This document shows, piece by piece, positions 17,393 through 26,435 of a stretch of DNA of 64,000 bases. The notes beneath the pieces are model-generated. The model saw only the letters and a program-made list of their open reading frames with translations. It did not search any database and had not been told where the DNA came from. Origin of the DNA: Streptomyces sp. NBC_01232 (GTDB lineage: Bacteria; Actinomycetota; Actinomycetes; Streptomycetales; Streptomycetaceae); the NCBI RefSeq assembly GCF_035989885.1, contig NZ_CP108518.1, forward strand, positions 3,826,501-3,890,500. The letters are read 5' to 3'. The stretch's first letter is position 1. Every line of letters starts with the position of its first letter. The translations under genes were made by a program, and so were the position numbers.

Positions 17393-18856
17393 TTACTCCT
17401 CGCGGATCGGGATGCGGCCGTTCACCGGCGGGGTGGCCGGGGACGGAGTTCCCGGGGCAGGGGCCTGGCCCATCGAGGCCAGGAGCTGGCGGGCCACGCC
17501 CAGCCCCGTGCCGCCCATCGTGAGGGCCTTGGCGAACATCTCCGACATGCCCTCGGCCCCGTTCAGCAGGACCATGTGCTCCACGTTCCCGAAGGCGCCC
17601 GCGCCCGCCTCCACGATCGCCGGCCAGTTCTCGGCCAGCTGCTGCGCGACCACCGCCTCCTGGTTCTCCGCCAGCGCGGCGGCCCGCGCCTTGATCGCTT
17701 CCGCCTCGGCCAGACCGCGGGCCTTCGCAGACTCCGCCTCCGCCAGGCCCCGCGCCTGCGTGGCCGCGGCCTCCGCCTCGCCCGTCGCCCGCGTGGCCTT
17801 CGCCGACGCGATGCCCCGCGCCTCCACGGCCTGCGCGTCCGCGGTCGCCGCCGTCGTCACCCGCGTCGCCTCGGCGCCGGCCGCGAGCTCCGTCTCCCGT
17901 GCCTTCGCCTGCGCCGCCGAGATCCGGGCGTCGCGCTCGGCCTCGGCCCGGGTGCGGGTCTCGTACGCCGCCGCGTCCGCGGGCTTGCGTACGTCCGCCT
18001 GCAGCTGCTGCTCGCGCCGGTGCGCCTCCAGCTCCGCGACCCGGGTCTCCTGGACGACGACCTCCTGGCGGGCGGCCGCCTCGGACAGCGGGCCCGCCTG
18101 ACGGGCCGTCGCCGCCGCCTTGTCCCGCTCGGCCTGGTAGCCGGCCTGCAGGATCTCGCTGTCGCGCGTCGCCTCGGCCATCCGGGCGAAGGCGGCCTGC
18201 TCGGCCTCCGTGGCCAGCCGGTTCGCCTCGGCCTGGGCGATCCGCGCGTCCCGCTGCACGGCCGCCGCGTGCGGCATCGCCAGGTTCTTGATGTAACCGG
18301 TCGGGTCCTCGATCTCGTGGATCTGCAGCGAGTCGACGATCAGGCCGAGCTTCTCCATCTCGGTGCCGCAGGCCATCCGGGTCTGGCCCGTCAGCTTCTC
18401 CCGGTCGCGGATCATGTCCTCGACCGTCAACCCGCCGACGATGGACCGCAGATGGCCCGCGAAGACGATGTGCACGCGCTCCGGCATCATCTTCTGCTGG
18501 TCCAGGAAGCGGCGGGCCGCGTTGGCGATCGACACGAGGTCGTCGCCGACCTTGAAGATGACCACGCCCTTCACCCGCAGCGGGATGCCCTGGTGGGTGA
18601 CGCAGTCCACCGACAGCTGCGTCTCGTTGAGGTCGAGGGACAGTTTCCGTACCGCTTGCACGCCCGGGAGCACGAGCGTCCCCCGCCCGGTGACGATCCG
18701 GAACCCCATGCCCTGACCGACACCCTCGGTCTTGTGCGTGGAGCCGGAGATGACGAGTGCCTCGTTCGGTTCGGCCACCCGCCACATGAGCTTGAACAGG
18801 CCGATCAGAGCCACGATTGCGGCGAGAACAATTCCCGCCACGACGCCGATAGCCAT
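17393..18856 (-). CDS. SPFH/flotillin-like membrane scaffold protein
   Basis: A 487-residue protein. It has an N-terminal membrane anchor (residues 1-24, 'VVAGIVLAAIVALIGLF'), an SPFH/band-7 domain (about 30-200, including 'DCVTHQGIPLRVKGVVIFKV'), and a long Ala/Glu coiled coil (about 200-390) with flotillin-type repeats such as 'GLAEAESAKARGLAEAEAIK'. The ATG at 18856 has an AAGGGGG site upstream; an in-frame extension to 18955 is not supported. Flotillins organise membrane microdomains. The gene upstream on the same strand encodes an NfeD-like OB-fold protein, the usual partner. Confidence 0.88.
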   Translation of the reverse strand: MAIGVVAGIVLAAIVALIGLFKLMWRVAEPNEALVISGSTHKTEGVGQGMGFRIVTGRGTLVLPGVQAVRKLSLDLNETQLSVDCVTHQGIPLRVKGVVIFKVGDDLVSIANAARRFLDQQKMMPERVHIVFAGHLRSIVGGLTVEDMIRDREKLTGQTRMACGTEMEKLGLIVDSLQIHEIEDPTGYIKNLAMPHAAAVQRDARIAQAEANRLATEAEQAAFARMAEATRDSEILQAGYQAERDKAAATARQAGPLSEAAARQEVVVQETRVAELEAHRREQQLQADVRKPADAAAYETRTRAEAERDARISAAQAKARETELAAGAEATRVTTAATADAQAVEARGIASAKATRATGEAEAAATQARGLAEAESAKARGLAEAEAIKARAAALAENQEAVVAQQLAENWPAIVEAGAGAFGNVEHMVLLNGAEGMSEMFAKALTMGGTGLGVARQLLASMGQAPAPGTPSPATPPVNGRIPIREE

Positions 18857-18982
18857 CGGCAACGCCCCCTTAGCGCGGTGCCGTTCGGCACCGACGAGGG
18901 GAGTCTGCGCCCACCGGGGCCGCGCCGGAAGACATGGGCCGCGTCTTGTCGCCATCCTGATACGTACAGGTGGGACGGGGCG

Positions 18983-19213
18983 TCAGTTGTCGTAGGCCGC
19001 CATCACGTACACGGTGCGCGGCGGCAGGTACTCGACCACCGTCACCACCGTCCCGACGGCGATCCGGCCGGTCCCCGCGACCGGGTGGGCGAGGAAGTGC
19101 TCCGCCCCGCCCCTGATCCGGACGATGACCTCGCCCACCAGGCCCGGCCCGACCGTCCCGGTCACCCGGCCGGTCATTCCCACCATGTCCGTGTCCGCGT
19201 CCCTGTCCCCCAT
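18983..19213 (-). CDS. NfeD-like OB-fold small protein
   Basis: A 76-residue protein: 'MTGRVTGTVGPGLVGEVIV' then 'GTGRIAVGTVVTVVEYLPPR' and 'TVYVMAAYDN', a five-strand OB-fold pattern as in the soluble domain of NfeD. It precedes the SPFH gene by 126 bp on the same strand, and NfeD-SPFH pairs are common. The ATG is at 19213. No membrane helix is present, so it would be the soluble short form. Confidence 0.65.
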   Translation of the reverse strand: MGDRDADTDMVGMTGRVTGTVGPGLVGEVIVRIRGGAEHFLAHPVAGTGRIAVGTVVTVVEYLPPRTVYVMAAYDN

Positions 19214-19262
19214 GGGGCGAGGGTACGCCGCAAGGCCCCCGGACGGGGGCCTGCCGGGCGGG

Positions 19263-20186
19263 CTACGAGTGGCCGAGGTCCGCGGCCGGCAGGTCGGACT
19301 CCGAGACCGGGACCGATCCGCTGTCGGGGGCCGGCCGCAGGGTGAACTCGTCCGAGGCCATCGAGTCGAGCACCGGCGGCGCCGGCCGCAGCGGCGCCGG
19401 CATGACCGCGGCCTCCGAGTGGCCGCCGCAGCCGTAGGACAGCGACACCAGACGGCCGTCCGCCGGGCTGAACTCGTTCGCGCACACGCCGAAGGCCTGG
19501 CCGAGCGAGCCGCCGATGGCCACCAGGAAGCCGCAGGAGACGCAGGAGGCGGGCGCGGCCTGCGCCATCGGGGTCTTGGCGCCGAAGGACTCGTCCCAGC
19601 GGTCGGCGGCGGTGTGCAGTCCGTACCGCGACAGCACGCGCGCCCGGCGCATGCCCAGTTCCTCGGCGACCGAGGTGATGGAGCCCCGTACGGGGACCAC
19701 CGCGCGGTCGGTGACGTCCGCGTCCTCGGCCTCGACCAGTTCGGCCATTTCGGTGGAGACCACGGAGTTCGGCGGCGGGGTGTCCTCACCCGACCAGCCC
19801 GGCTCCAGGCGCAGGTCCTCGGCGTCGGTGGGCAGCAGGTCGCCGGGGCCCATGTCGCCGGGGCGCAGCCGCTCGCTCCACGGCACCCATTCGGGGGCCA
19901 GCAGTGCGTCGTCGCCCGGAAGCAGCACCGTTTCGTCGAGGGTGACGTTCTTCGCGCGGGAGGCGCGGGTCACGGTGACGGCCCAGCGCCAGCCGCGGTA
20001 GCCGGGCTCCTTGGACTCGAAGAAGTGGGTGACGACGCGGTCGCCCTCCGCCACGGCGGAGACGTGGGCGCCCACCACTCCGGGGAAGGCGGCCTCCTCG
20101 GCCGCCGCACGGGCGAGTTCTACCGCCTCGACGCACAGGCGGTCGGGGGTACGCGGGGTACGGCTTCGCGTCGTCGCAGCACTCAC
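19263..20186 (-). CDS. DUF3027 family protein
   Basis: A 307-residue protein conserved in actinobacteria. The N-terminal ~150 residues ('GDRVVTHFFESKEPGYRGWR', 'PEWVPWSERLRPGDMGPGDL') match DUF3027. The C-terminal part has a cysteine cluster ('CVSCGFLVAIGG', 'VCANEFSPADG', 'YGCGGHSEA') that could bind zinc. No catalytic function is known. The gene is followed by the NfeD-like gene and is divergent from the MFS transporter at 20515. Confidence 0.8.
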   Translation of the reverse strand: MSAATTRSRTPRTPDRLCVEAVELARAAAEEAAFPGVVGAHVSAVAEGDRVVTHFFESKEPGYRGWRWAVTVTRASRAKNVTLDETVLLPGDDALLAPEWVPWSERLRPGDMGPGDLLPTDAEDLRLEPGWSGEDTPPPNSVVSTEMAELVEAEDADVTDRAVVPVRGSITSVAEELGMRRARVLSRYGLHTAADRWDESFGAKTPMAQAAPASCVSCGFLVAIGGSLGQAFGVCANEFSPADGRLVSLSYGCGGHSEAAVMPAPLRPAPPVLDSMASDEFTLRPAPDSGSVPVSESDLPAADLGHS

Positions 20187-20514
20187 TGGTCTCGTTCTCT
20201 CCTACGCCGTCTCACGTGTGCGCCGTCCGTACTGTCGTCCACAACGACCCGTCGGTGCTGTCCGTACGTGGCACGGGCGGAGCGGACCAGAGGGCCGCGT
20301 CGACGTCCGCACCCGATCGGACTCCGGGCGCACCTCACTGCAACCCATTCTGCGGGATCACGAAGAGGCGCGCGGCCAGGAGCAACCGCCGGTGGCGCGC
20401 TACGCACGCTACCTCGTCTTAAGCCTCGGGCACACATGCAAGGTCCGATTCGCGGACAAGCCACCGACGTCGCGACGCGCCGGGAGGCGCCCCGGGAGGG
20501 CCGGGTGGGGCACT
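20187..20514. other. Intergenic region between divergent genes
   Basis: A 328-bp spacer between the DUF3027 gene and the MFS gene. It must contain both promoters, but no clear -10/-35 pair, operator palindrome or RNA gene could be recognised. Open frames crossing it lack ribosome sites. Confidence 0.5.
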
Positions 20515-21873
20515 ATGTCGAGTGTGGCACCCGTACGGTCGTCCGACGACGGCTCGGGACCGGCCAGGCGGGCCGGCCGGGCTGTCGGGCGTGCGCTGCA
20601 CCTTCCGGCGCGCGGGATCCGGCGGGCCACTCATGCGCACGGGGCCGGCGAATCGGGCCTCGGCAAGCTGATCGAACTGCACGCCATCAACGGCGCCGGC
20701 GACATGATGATCACGGTGGCGCTGGCCTCGACGGTGTTCTTCTCCGTTCCCACGGACGAGGCACGGGGCCGGGTGGCCCTGTACCTCGGCATCACGATGG
20801 CCCCCTTCACGGTGCTGGCCCCGGTGATCGGCCCGCTCCTGGACCGGCTGCCGCACGGGCGCCGGGCCTCGATGGCGGCGGCAATGCTGGCCCGCGCGCT
20901 GCTGGCGCTGCTGATGTCGGGCGCGGTGGCCACGGGGGGCATCCAGCTGTACCCGGCGGCGCTGGGCGTGCTGGTGGCGTCGAAGTCGTACGGGGTGGTG
21001 CGCAGTGCGGTGGTGCCCCGGCTGCTGCCGCCGAAATTCTCACTCGTCAAGGCGAACTCCCGGGTCACGCTGGCCGGTCTGCTGGCCACGGGCGTGGCGG
21101 CGCCACTGGGTGCCGCGCTGAATCTCATCGGGCCGCAGTGGCCGCTGTACGGCGCCTGCCTGATCTTCGTGTGGGGCACGGTCGCGGCGTTCACGCTGCC
21201 GCACAAGGTGGACGAGGCCAAGGGGGAACGCCGGGCGCGGCTGTCCACGCACGAGGCGCACTCGAAGCGGCCGGGCCTGCGGACGGTCAGCAGGTCTGTG
21301 CTGTGCGGGCTGCTGGCGAACGCCTCGATGCGTGCGCTGTCCGGGTTCCTGATCTTCTTCCTGGCGTTCCTGCTGCGCGAGCATCCCCTGGCGGGGCAGA
21401 GCGCGGCGGTGTCGCTGGGCATCGTGGGCGTCTCCGCGGGCGTGGGCAACGCCTGCGGCACGGCGGCGGGCGCGTGGCTGCGGGCGCGGGCGCCGGAGGC
21501 GATCATCGCGGCGGTGCTGTGCCTGACGCTGGCCGTGGCGGTGCTCGCGGCGGTGTTCTTCAGCGGGCCGTTCATGGCCGTGCTGGCCGCGACGGCGGGC
21601 TTCTGCCAGGCGCTGGCGAAGCTGTCGCTGGACGCGATGATCCAGCGGGACGTGCCGGAGTCGGTACGGACCTCCGCGTTCGCCCGTTCGGAGACCTTGC
21701 TCCAAGTCGCGTGGGTACTGGGCGGCGCGATCGGCATCGTGCTGCCGCTGAACGGCGTACTGGGGATGTCGGTCGCCGCGGCGATCGTCGCCCTGGGCAC
21801 GACGATGGCGCTGCGCGGTGTCCTCTCCTCCCCCCGCCACCGCGCGGGCACCTCCCGCCCCCGGGTGGCGTGA
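20515..21873 (+). CDS. MFS transporter
   Basis: A 452-residue transporter with about 12 helices after a basic 45-residue cytosolic N-terminus. 'GAGDMMITVALASTVFF', 'MAPFTVLAPVIGPLLDRLP' and 'RSAVVPRLLPPKFSLVKAN' are typical of actinobacterial MFS exporters related to the MFS_3 group. The ATG at 20515 is the first start with a downstream sequence resembling the family; GTG codons just after it are alternatives. The substrate is unknown. A GC-rich intergenic repeat follows its stop. Confidence 0.82.
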   Translation: MSSVAPVRSSDDGSGPARRAGRAVGRALHLPARGIRRATHAHGAGESGLGKLIELHAINGAGDMMITVALASTVFFSVPTDEARGRVALYLGITMAPFTVLAPVIGPLLDRLPHGRRASMAAAMLARALLALLMSGAVATGGIQLYPAALGVLVASKSYGVVRSAVVPRLLPPKFSLVKANSRVTLAGLLATGVAAPLGAALNLIGPQWPLYGACLIFVWGTVAAFTLPHKVDEAKGERRARLSTHEAHSKRPGLRTVSRSVLCGLLANASMRALSGFLIFFLAFLLREHPLAGQSAAVSLGIVGVSAGVGNACGTAAGAWLRARAPEAIIAAVLCLTLAVAVLAAVFFSGPFMAVLAATAGFCQALAKLSLDAMIQRDVPESVRTSAFARSETLLQVAWVLGGAIGIVLPLNGVLGMSVAAAIVALGTTMALRGVLSSPRHRAGTSRPRVA

Positions 21874-21912
21874 CACCCCAGCCCCCACGGGCCAAGCCGC
21901 CCCGCCGGCCAA

Positions 21913-21983
21913 TCCAGCCCCGCCTGCGCTTGAGGCGCGGGGTCTGGGGCGGAGCCCCAGGAAGCCCGGGCGGAGCCCCGGGC
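21913..21983. repeat. GC-rich intergenic repeat (copy 2)
   Basis: Single-orientation copy of the tccagccccgcc...gcgcttgaggcgcggggtc unit, followed by the hairpins ctggggcggagccccag and cccgggcggagccccggg. It lies in the 223-bp gap between the MFS gene and the DUF2771 lipoprotein gene and probably terminates the MFS transcript. Confidence 0.75.
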
Positions 21984-22096
21984 GGCGCCGCACCCGGCCG
22001 AACCGGCGGAGCCGAACCGCGCCTCGCCGCGCCGCGCCGCAGGCCACCGGTACCCCATGCAGCGGCGCGGCCCAGGGGCCCGATAGCCTTCGGCTC

Positions 22097-22588
22097 ATGA
22101 CCGCACCGCTTTTCTCGGGTAGGGCCCGCCGCAGCGTCGCAGCCCTCGGAGCCGTGTCCGCCGGGCTCCTCCTCCTCTCCGCCTGCGGCGAGAAGCCGAC
22201 ACCGCTGGCGACCGTGACGGTCGGCACCTCGTCGGTGTCCGCCGAAGCCTCCTGCCACAACGACGGCAAGGAGCTCTCCATGGACCAGGTCCAGGAGTGC
22301 CTCACCAACCTCAAGAACCCCAAGACCGTCGAGTACGCCCGGGGCGACACGCTGCGTCTCGGTGTCGAGCCCGAGATCGTCGAGGACGGCAGGCGCTGGT
22401 CGGCGGTCCTGGACGGCCAGCCGATCACCGAGCCCTCCTCGAACACCTACCGCAGCTTCCCCGGCGCCGACGTCTTCGCCACCGGCGGCCAGGGCGAGGC
22501 CCCCTCCTCGAAGAAGCTGGCGTTCCTGCAGATCGCCGAGGACGGCAAGCCGCTCGCCGTCTGGTCCTTCAACCTCAAGCTCAAGTAA
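22097..22588 (+). CDS. DUF2771 lipoprotein
   Basis: A 163-residue protein with a type II signal peptide: hydrophobic 'VSAGLLLLSACG', lipobox LSAC with the lipidated Cys at residue 30. The rest matches DUF2771 ('VGTSSVSAEASCHNDGKEL', 'VEYARGDTLRLGVEPEI', 'WSFNLKLK'). Anchored outside the membrane; function unknown. It is followed after 13 bp by mqnB on the same strand, a gene order seen in streptomycetes, so it is probably co-transcribed with the menaquinone genes. Confidence 0.8.
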   Translation: MTAPLFSGRARRSVAALGAVSAGLLLLSACGEKPTPLATVTVGTSSVSAEASCHNDGKELSMDQVQECLTNLKNPKTVEYARGDTLRLGVEPEIVEDGRRWSAVLDGQPITEPSSNTYRSFPGADVFATGGQGEAPSSKKLAFLQIAEDGKPLAVWSFNLKLK

Positions 22589-22601
22589 CCGGGCGGCACC
22601 C

Positions 22602-23333
22602 GTGCGCGCGCTCGTCGTGACCGCGGTGGCGGCGGAGGCAGACTCCGTCACCACCGGTCTCACCCCTCATCCGGACACTCCCGGTCCTGAGCCGCGCACT
22701 CTTCCCGGCGGTTACCTCATCCACCGTCGGGACCTTCCGGGCATCGCCCTCGACGTGCTCGTCGCAGGTGTCGGGCCCGCGGCCGCCGCCGCGGCGGCTG
22801 CCACCGCCCTGGCCCTCGCCGACTACTCGCTCGTCGTCTCCGCCGGCATCGGCGGCGGGTTCGCGCCCGCCGCCCCGCTCGGCTCCCTCGTGGTCGCCGA
22901 CGCCATCGTCGCCGCCGACCTGGGGGCCGAGACCCCCGACGGCTTCCTCGACGTGGCGGAGCTCGGCTTCGGGCACAGCGTGCACCTGCCGCCCGCCGAG
23001 CTCGCCGCCCGCGCCGCCGAGGCGACCGGGGCGCTGCTCGCGCCCGTGCTGACCGTCTCCACCGTCACCGGCACCGCCGAACGGGCCGCCGTGCTAGCCG
23101 CCCGGCACCCGATGGCCGGGGCCGAGGCCATGGAGGGGTTCGGGGTCGCGGAGGCGGCCGCCGCCCACGGGCTGCCCGTACTGGAGATCCGCGCCGTGTC
23201 CAACGCCGTGGGCCCGCGGGACCGCGCCGCCTGGCGGATCGGGGACGCGCTCACCGCGCTCACCGACGGCTTCCGCGTGCTGGGGCCCGTACTCGCGAAC
23301 TGGGGAGAACGCCATGAGCACGACCACCGGTGA
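22602..23333 (+). CDS. mqnB: Futalosine hydrolase
   Basis: A 243-residue nucleoside phosphorylase-like enzyme that cleaves futalosine to dehypoxanthine futalosine and hypoxanthine in the alternative menaquinone pathway. 'SAGIGGGFAPAAPLGSLVVA', 'EAMEGFGVAEAAAAHGLPVL' and 'EIRAVSNAVGPRDRAAWRIG' carry the family ribose- and base-binding signatures. The GTG at 22602 follows a GGGCGG-like site. Its 3' end overlaps the start of mqnD by 20 bp, so the two are translationally coupled. Confidence 0.93.
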   Translation: MRALVVTAVAAEADSVTTGLTPHPDTPGPEPRTLPGGYLIHRRDLPGIALDVLVAGVGPAAAAAAAATALALADYSLVVSAGIGGGFAPAAPLGSLVVADAIVAADLGAETPDGFLDVAELGFGHSVHLPPAELAARAAEATGALLAPVLTVSTVTGTAERAAVLAARHPMAGAEAMEGFGVAEAAAAHGLPVLEIRAVSNAVGPRDRAAWRIGDALTALTDGFRVLGPVLANWGERHEHDHR

Positions 23334-24195
23334 ACCGCTGAGGATCGCCTATTCGCCCTGCCCGAACGACACCTTCGTCTTCGACGCGTGGGCGCACGGC
23401 AGGGTCCCGGGCGCGCCCGACCTCGACGTCACCTTCGCGGACATCGACATCACCAACGGCATGGCCGAGCGCGGCGAGCTGGACGTGCTGAAGGTGTCGT
23501 ACGCCATTCTGCCGTGGGTGCTGGAGGAGTACGCGCTGCTGCCCTGCGGCGGTGCGCTGGGGCGCGGCTGCGGCCCGCTCGTGCTTGTGAAGGATCCCAG
23601 CCTGACCCGCGGGCCGGGGCTCGACCTCGCCGGGCGTACGGTCGCCGTGCCGAGCGAGCGTTCCACCGCCTACCTGCTGTTCCGGCTGTGGGCGGCGGAC
23701 GTGCTGCCGGAGGGTGTCGGCAAGGTGGTCGTCCTGCCGTTCCACGAGATCATGCCGGCGGTCCGCGACGGCCGGGTGGACGCCGGCCTGGTGATCCACG
23801 AGGCCCGGTTCACCTATCAGGACTACGGGCTGCACTGCCTGGCCGACATGGGTCAGCACTGGGAGTCCACGACCGGTCTGCCGATCCCGCTCGGCGCGAT
23901 CATCGCCAAGCGCTCGCTGGGCGCCGAGCGGCTGCGCACGCTGGCCGAGTCGGCGCGTACGTCGGTCCGGATGGCCTGGGACGACCCGGAGGCCTCCCGC
24001 CCGTACGTCCGCGCGCACGCCCAGGAGCTGGACCCGGCCGTCGCCGACCAGCACATCGGGCTCTACGTGAACGAGTTCACCGCCGCCCTCGGCGAACCCG
24101 GCTACGCGGCGGTGCGCGGGCTGCTGACCCGGGCGGCGGCCGAGGGGCTGGTACCGGCCATCGCGCCCGGCTCGCTGGACTTCCCGCAGGACTGA
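23314..24195 (+). CDS. mqnD: 1,4-dihydroxy-6-naphthoate synthase
   Basis: A 293-residue enzyme that converts cyclic dehypoxanthine futalosine to 1,4-dihydroxy-6-naphthoate. The hallmark is 'IAYSPCPNDTFVFDAW' at residues about 11-26; 'CGPLVLVKDP', 'VAVPSERSTAYLLFRLW' and 'VIHEARFTYQDYGL' follow the family's periplasmic-binding-protein-like fold. ATG at 23314 with a GGGGAGAA ribosome site inside mqnB. It ends the operon and is followed by a strong hairpin. Confidence 0.95.
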   Translation: MSTTTGEPLRIAYSPCPNDTFVFDAWAHGRVPGAPDLDVTFADIDITNGMAERGELDVLKVSYAILPWVLEEYALLPCGGALGRGCGPLVLVKDPSLTRGPGLDLAGRTVAVPSERSTAYLLFRLWAADVLPEGVGKVVVLPFHEIMPAVRDGRVDAGLVIHEARFTYQDYGLHCLADMGQHWESTTGLPIPLGAIIAKRSLGAERLRTLAESARTSVRMAWDDPEASRPYVRAHAQELDPAVADQHIGLYVNEFTAALGEPGYAAVRGLLTRAAAEGLVPAIAPGSLDFPQD

Positions 24196-24212
24196 CGGCC
24201 GCCGACACGACC

Positions 24213-24244
24213 GCGCCCCGCCGCTCTTTCGAGTGGCGGGGCGC
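24213..24244. terminator. Terminator after mqnD
   Basis: 14-bp stem gcgccccgccgctc / gagtggcggggcgc (one G-U pair) with a TTTC loop, between convergent mqnD and the cold-shock-domain gene. Confidence 0.85.
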
Positions 24245-24270
24245 AGTCGCAACGCGTGACGGGGCGCCGG

Positions 24271-24654
24271 TCAGACGTCGAGCTGGTCGGCCACCGCGCG
24301 CAGCAGGCCGGCGATCTTCGTACCGTGCACCTTGTCGGGGTAGCGGCCGCGCTCGAGCATCGGGGTGATGTTCTCCAGGAGGGTCGTGAGGTCCTGCACG
24401 ATCGAGGCGAGCTCGTCGGGCTTGCGCCGCTGCGCCGCCGCGACGGAGGGTGCCGGGTCCAGTACTGTCACAGAAAGTGCCTGGTCACCGCGCTGACCCG
24501 CGACGACACCGAACTCGACGCGCTGGCCGGGCTTGAGTGCGTCCACCCCGGCGGGGAGCACCGACGAGTGGACGAAGACGTCGCCGCCGTCGTCACGGGA
24601 GAGAAAGCCGAAGCCCTTCTCACTGTTGAACCACTTGACCTTGCCGGTAGGCAC
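24271..24654 (-). CDS. Cold-shock-domain protein with C-terminal extension
   Basis: A 127-residue protein. Residues 1-66 are a cold-shock domain with RNP1 'KGFGFL' and RNP2 'VFVHSS' ('GKVKWFNSEKGFGFLSRDDG'). The last ~55 residues ('RKPDELASIVQDLTTLLENI' and a helical tail ending 'VADQLDV') are absent from standard 67-residue Csp proteins and look like a helical dimerisation or partner domain. The GTG at 24654 is chosen because the domain starts there. It binds single-stranded RNA or DNA by family; it is probably not the main cold-shock protein. Confidence 0.88.
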   Translation of the reverse strand: MPTGKVKWFNSEKGFGFLSRDDGGDVFVHSSVLPAGVDALKPGQRVEFGVVAGQRGDQALSVTVLDPAPSVAAAQRRKPDELASIVQDLTTLLENITPMLERGRYPDKVHGTKIAGLLRAVADQLDV

Positions 24655-24832
24655 GTCCGTCCTCTGTCCTTGTGCTCGTCGGGGTCCGAAGTGCCGTGAA
24701 CGGCTCCGGACAACAGCGCAGCGGGCCATGTGTGACCCGCCATCTCAAGGCTAATGGTCAGGGGCCGGGTGACAAGACGTTCCCCGGTCCTTCGCCGTCG
24801 GCTGCCTTCGGCCAGGCAACTACCCTGGTGGG

Positions 24833-25084
24833 GTGACTGTTACTCCTCATTCCGACGAAGCGCGGCCCGGCGACGGACTCGTCAAGGCCGGCGGCATCGT
24901 GTTCATCGCCGGGGCCGTGGCGACGCTGGCGACCATGGCTCCGCTCTTCCTCGACATCGACCCGTTCCCGCCGTACGCGTGGGCGGTGTGCATGCTCATG
25001 GGCGTCGGCTTCGCGATCTCCGCGGCGGGCGTGCTCCGCTCGGCCTCGGCGCAGCGCAGGGCGGCCCGGGCCTCACAGGCGTAG
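24833..25084 (+). CDS. Small two-helix membrane protein
   Basis: An 83-residue protein with two transmembrane segments ('GIVFIAGAVATLATMAPLF' and 'AVCMLMGVGFAISAAGVL') and a basic C-terminus. GTG start at 24833, divergent from the cold-shock-domain gene. Homologues are annotated only as hypothetical membrane proteins; no function is suggested by the sequence or the neighbours. Confidence 0.72.
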   Translation: MTVTPHSDEARPGDGLVKAGGIVFIAGAVATLATMAPLFLDIDPFPPYAWAVCMLMGVGFAISAAGVLRSASAQRRAARASQA

Positions 25085-25096
25085 CCGGAGCCCCGC

Positions 25097-25723
25097 TCAG
25101 ACGGGCTGCGCGGCGACGTACTGCGCGAGCCACTGCGGCAGCGCGGTGAGGTCGGGCAGCACCACGTCCGCCCCCGCTTCGCGCAGCTCCTCCTCGCGGC
25201 ACGGGCCGGTCGGCACCGCCACGGAGAGCGCGCCGGCCGTACGGGCCCCGCGTACGTCGCCGACGTGGTCGCCGACGTAGACCTGCGCGCCGTACTCGCG
25301 CAGCGCACCGGCCTTGGCCTCCGCCCAGAGCCAGCCGATGACCGCGTCGGCCTCGATGCCGAGGTGCGCCAGGTGCAGGCGGGCGTTCGGCTCGTGCTTG
25401 GCCGTGACGACGATCGCGCGGCCGCCGAGCGCCTGGACGGCCTCGATCGCCTCGCGGGCACCCGGCATCGCGGGCGTCGGCCCGATGGCGTGGGTGGGGT
25501 AGATCTCCCGGTAGCGGTCGGCCATCGCAGGGATCCGGGACTCCGGGAACCAGTGCGCGAGCTCCTCGTCCAGCGGCGGCCCCAGCCGGGTGACCGCGGC
25601 GTCGGCGTCGATGAACGTCCCCGTTTCGGCCGACAGGGCCCGGTAGGCGGCCCTGATGCCCGGGCGGGAATCGATGAGGGTCATGTCGAGGTCGAAGCCG
25701 ACGGTGAGGTTCATACCTGCCAT
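25097..25723 (-). CDS. HAD-superfamily phosphatase
   Basis: A 208-residue hydrolase with HAD motif I 'GFDLDMTLIDS' (nucleophile Asp and general acid Asp), motif II Thr in 'AIVVTAKHE', and motif III/IV 'VYVGDHVGDVRGARTAGA'. This arrangement fits the Gph/phosphoglycolate phosphatase-like group. The substrate is not determined. The start could be ATG at 25723 (used here) or ATG at 25714; neither has a convincing ribosome site. It ends 12 bp from the convergent small membrane protein gene. Confidence 0.85.
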   Translation of the reverse strand: MAGMNLTVGFDLDMTLIDSRPGIRAAYRALSAETGTFIDADAAVTRLGPPLDEELAHWFPESRIPAMADRYREIYPTHAIGPTPAMPGAREAIEAVQALGGRAIVVTAKHEPNARLHLAHLGIEADAVIGWLWAEAKAGALREYGAQVYVGDHVGDVRGARTAGALSVAVPTGPCREEELREAGADVVLPDLTALPQWLAQYVAAQPV

Positions 25724-25925
25724 TGTGCCGAGCCGTCCGTACGGGACGCCGACAGCGGGCCTCCCGCAGGTGAACGACCGGCCCGGACGCGGCCCGGCCC
25801 CGCTTCCCCCCGCCCGGCCCCGCTTCTCCCCGCCCCTCCCGCATCCGGTGAAATTCGTTCTCAACCTTTTCCCCGTGGCAGCGCTCAGGACAGGGGTGAG
25901 AGACACGATGTGAAGGGGAGGGCGG

Positions 25926-26426
25926 ATGCCACCAGGCTCCGAGCACGAATTCGAGGCCTTTGCCCGGGCCAGTCAGCGCAAGCTGTACCGGACCGCTTAC
26001 CTGCTGTGCGGGAACGCCGACGGCGCACGCGATCTGACCCAGACGACCCTCGCGAAGCTGTTCCAGCACTGGCGGCGGGTGTCCGCCGCCGACCACCCCG
26101 ACGCGTACGCCAGAACCGTGCTGACCCGCACCTTCCTCGCCGAGCGGCGGCGGCGCCTGCGCGACCTCCTGGCCCACACGCGCGCCGACGCGCCGCCCCG
26201 GCCCGAGCACGCCGAGCTCCGCATCACCCTGCTCGCCGCGCTCGCCGAACTCCCGCCGCGGGCCCGGGCCATGGTCGTCCTGCGCTACTGGGAGGACCTG
26301 AGCGTCGAGACCGTCGCCCAGCTGCTGCGCTGCAGCGAGGGCACCGTCAAGAGCCAGTGTTCGCGCGCCTTGGTGAAGCTGCGTGCGCAGCTCGGCGAGG
26401 CCCACATGTACGCCACCGAGAGCTGA
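25926..26426 (+). CDS. SigE-family ECF RNA polymerase sigma factor
   Basis: A 166-residue group IV sigma factor. Region 2 is 'LYRTAYLLCGNADGARDLTQ' with 'LAKLFQHW'; region 4 is 'LAELPPRARAMVVLRYWEDL' plus the helix-turn-helix 'SVETVAQLLRCSEGTVKSQ'. This is the short 'SigE family' common in streptomycetes. The GAAGGGGAGG site precedes the ATG. The next gene, 9 bp away, encodes a single-pass membrane protein, which may be its cognate regulator. Confidence 0.92.
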   Translation: MPPGSEHEFEAFARASQRKLYRTAYLLCGNADGARDLTQTTLAKLFQHWRRVSAADHPDAYARTVLTRTFLAERRRRLRDLLAHTRADAPPRPEHAELRITLLAALAELPPRARAMVVLRYWEDLSVETVAQLLRCSEGTVKSQCSRALVKLRAQLGEAHMYATES

Positions 26427-26435
26427 GGAGACGCC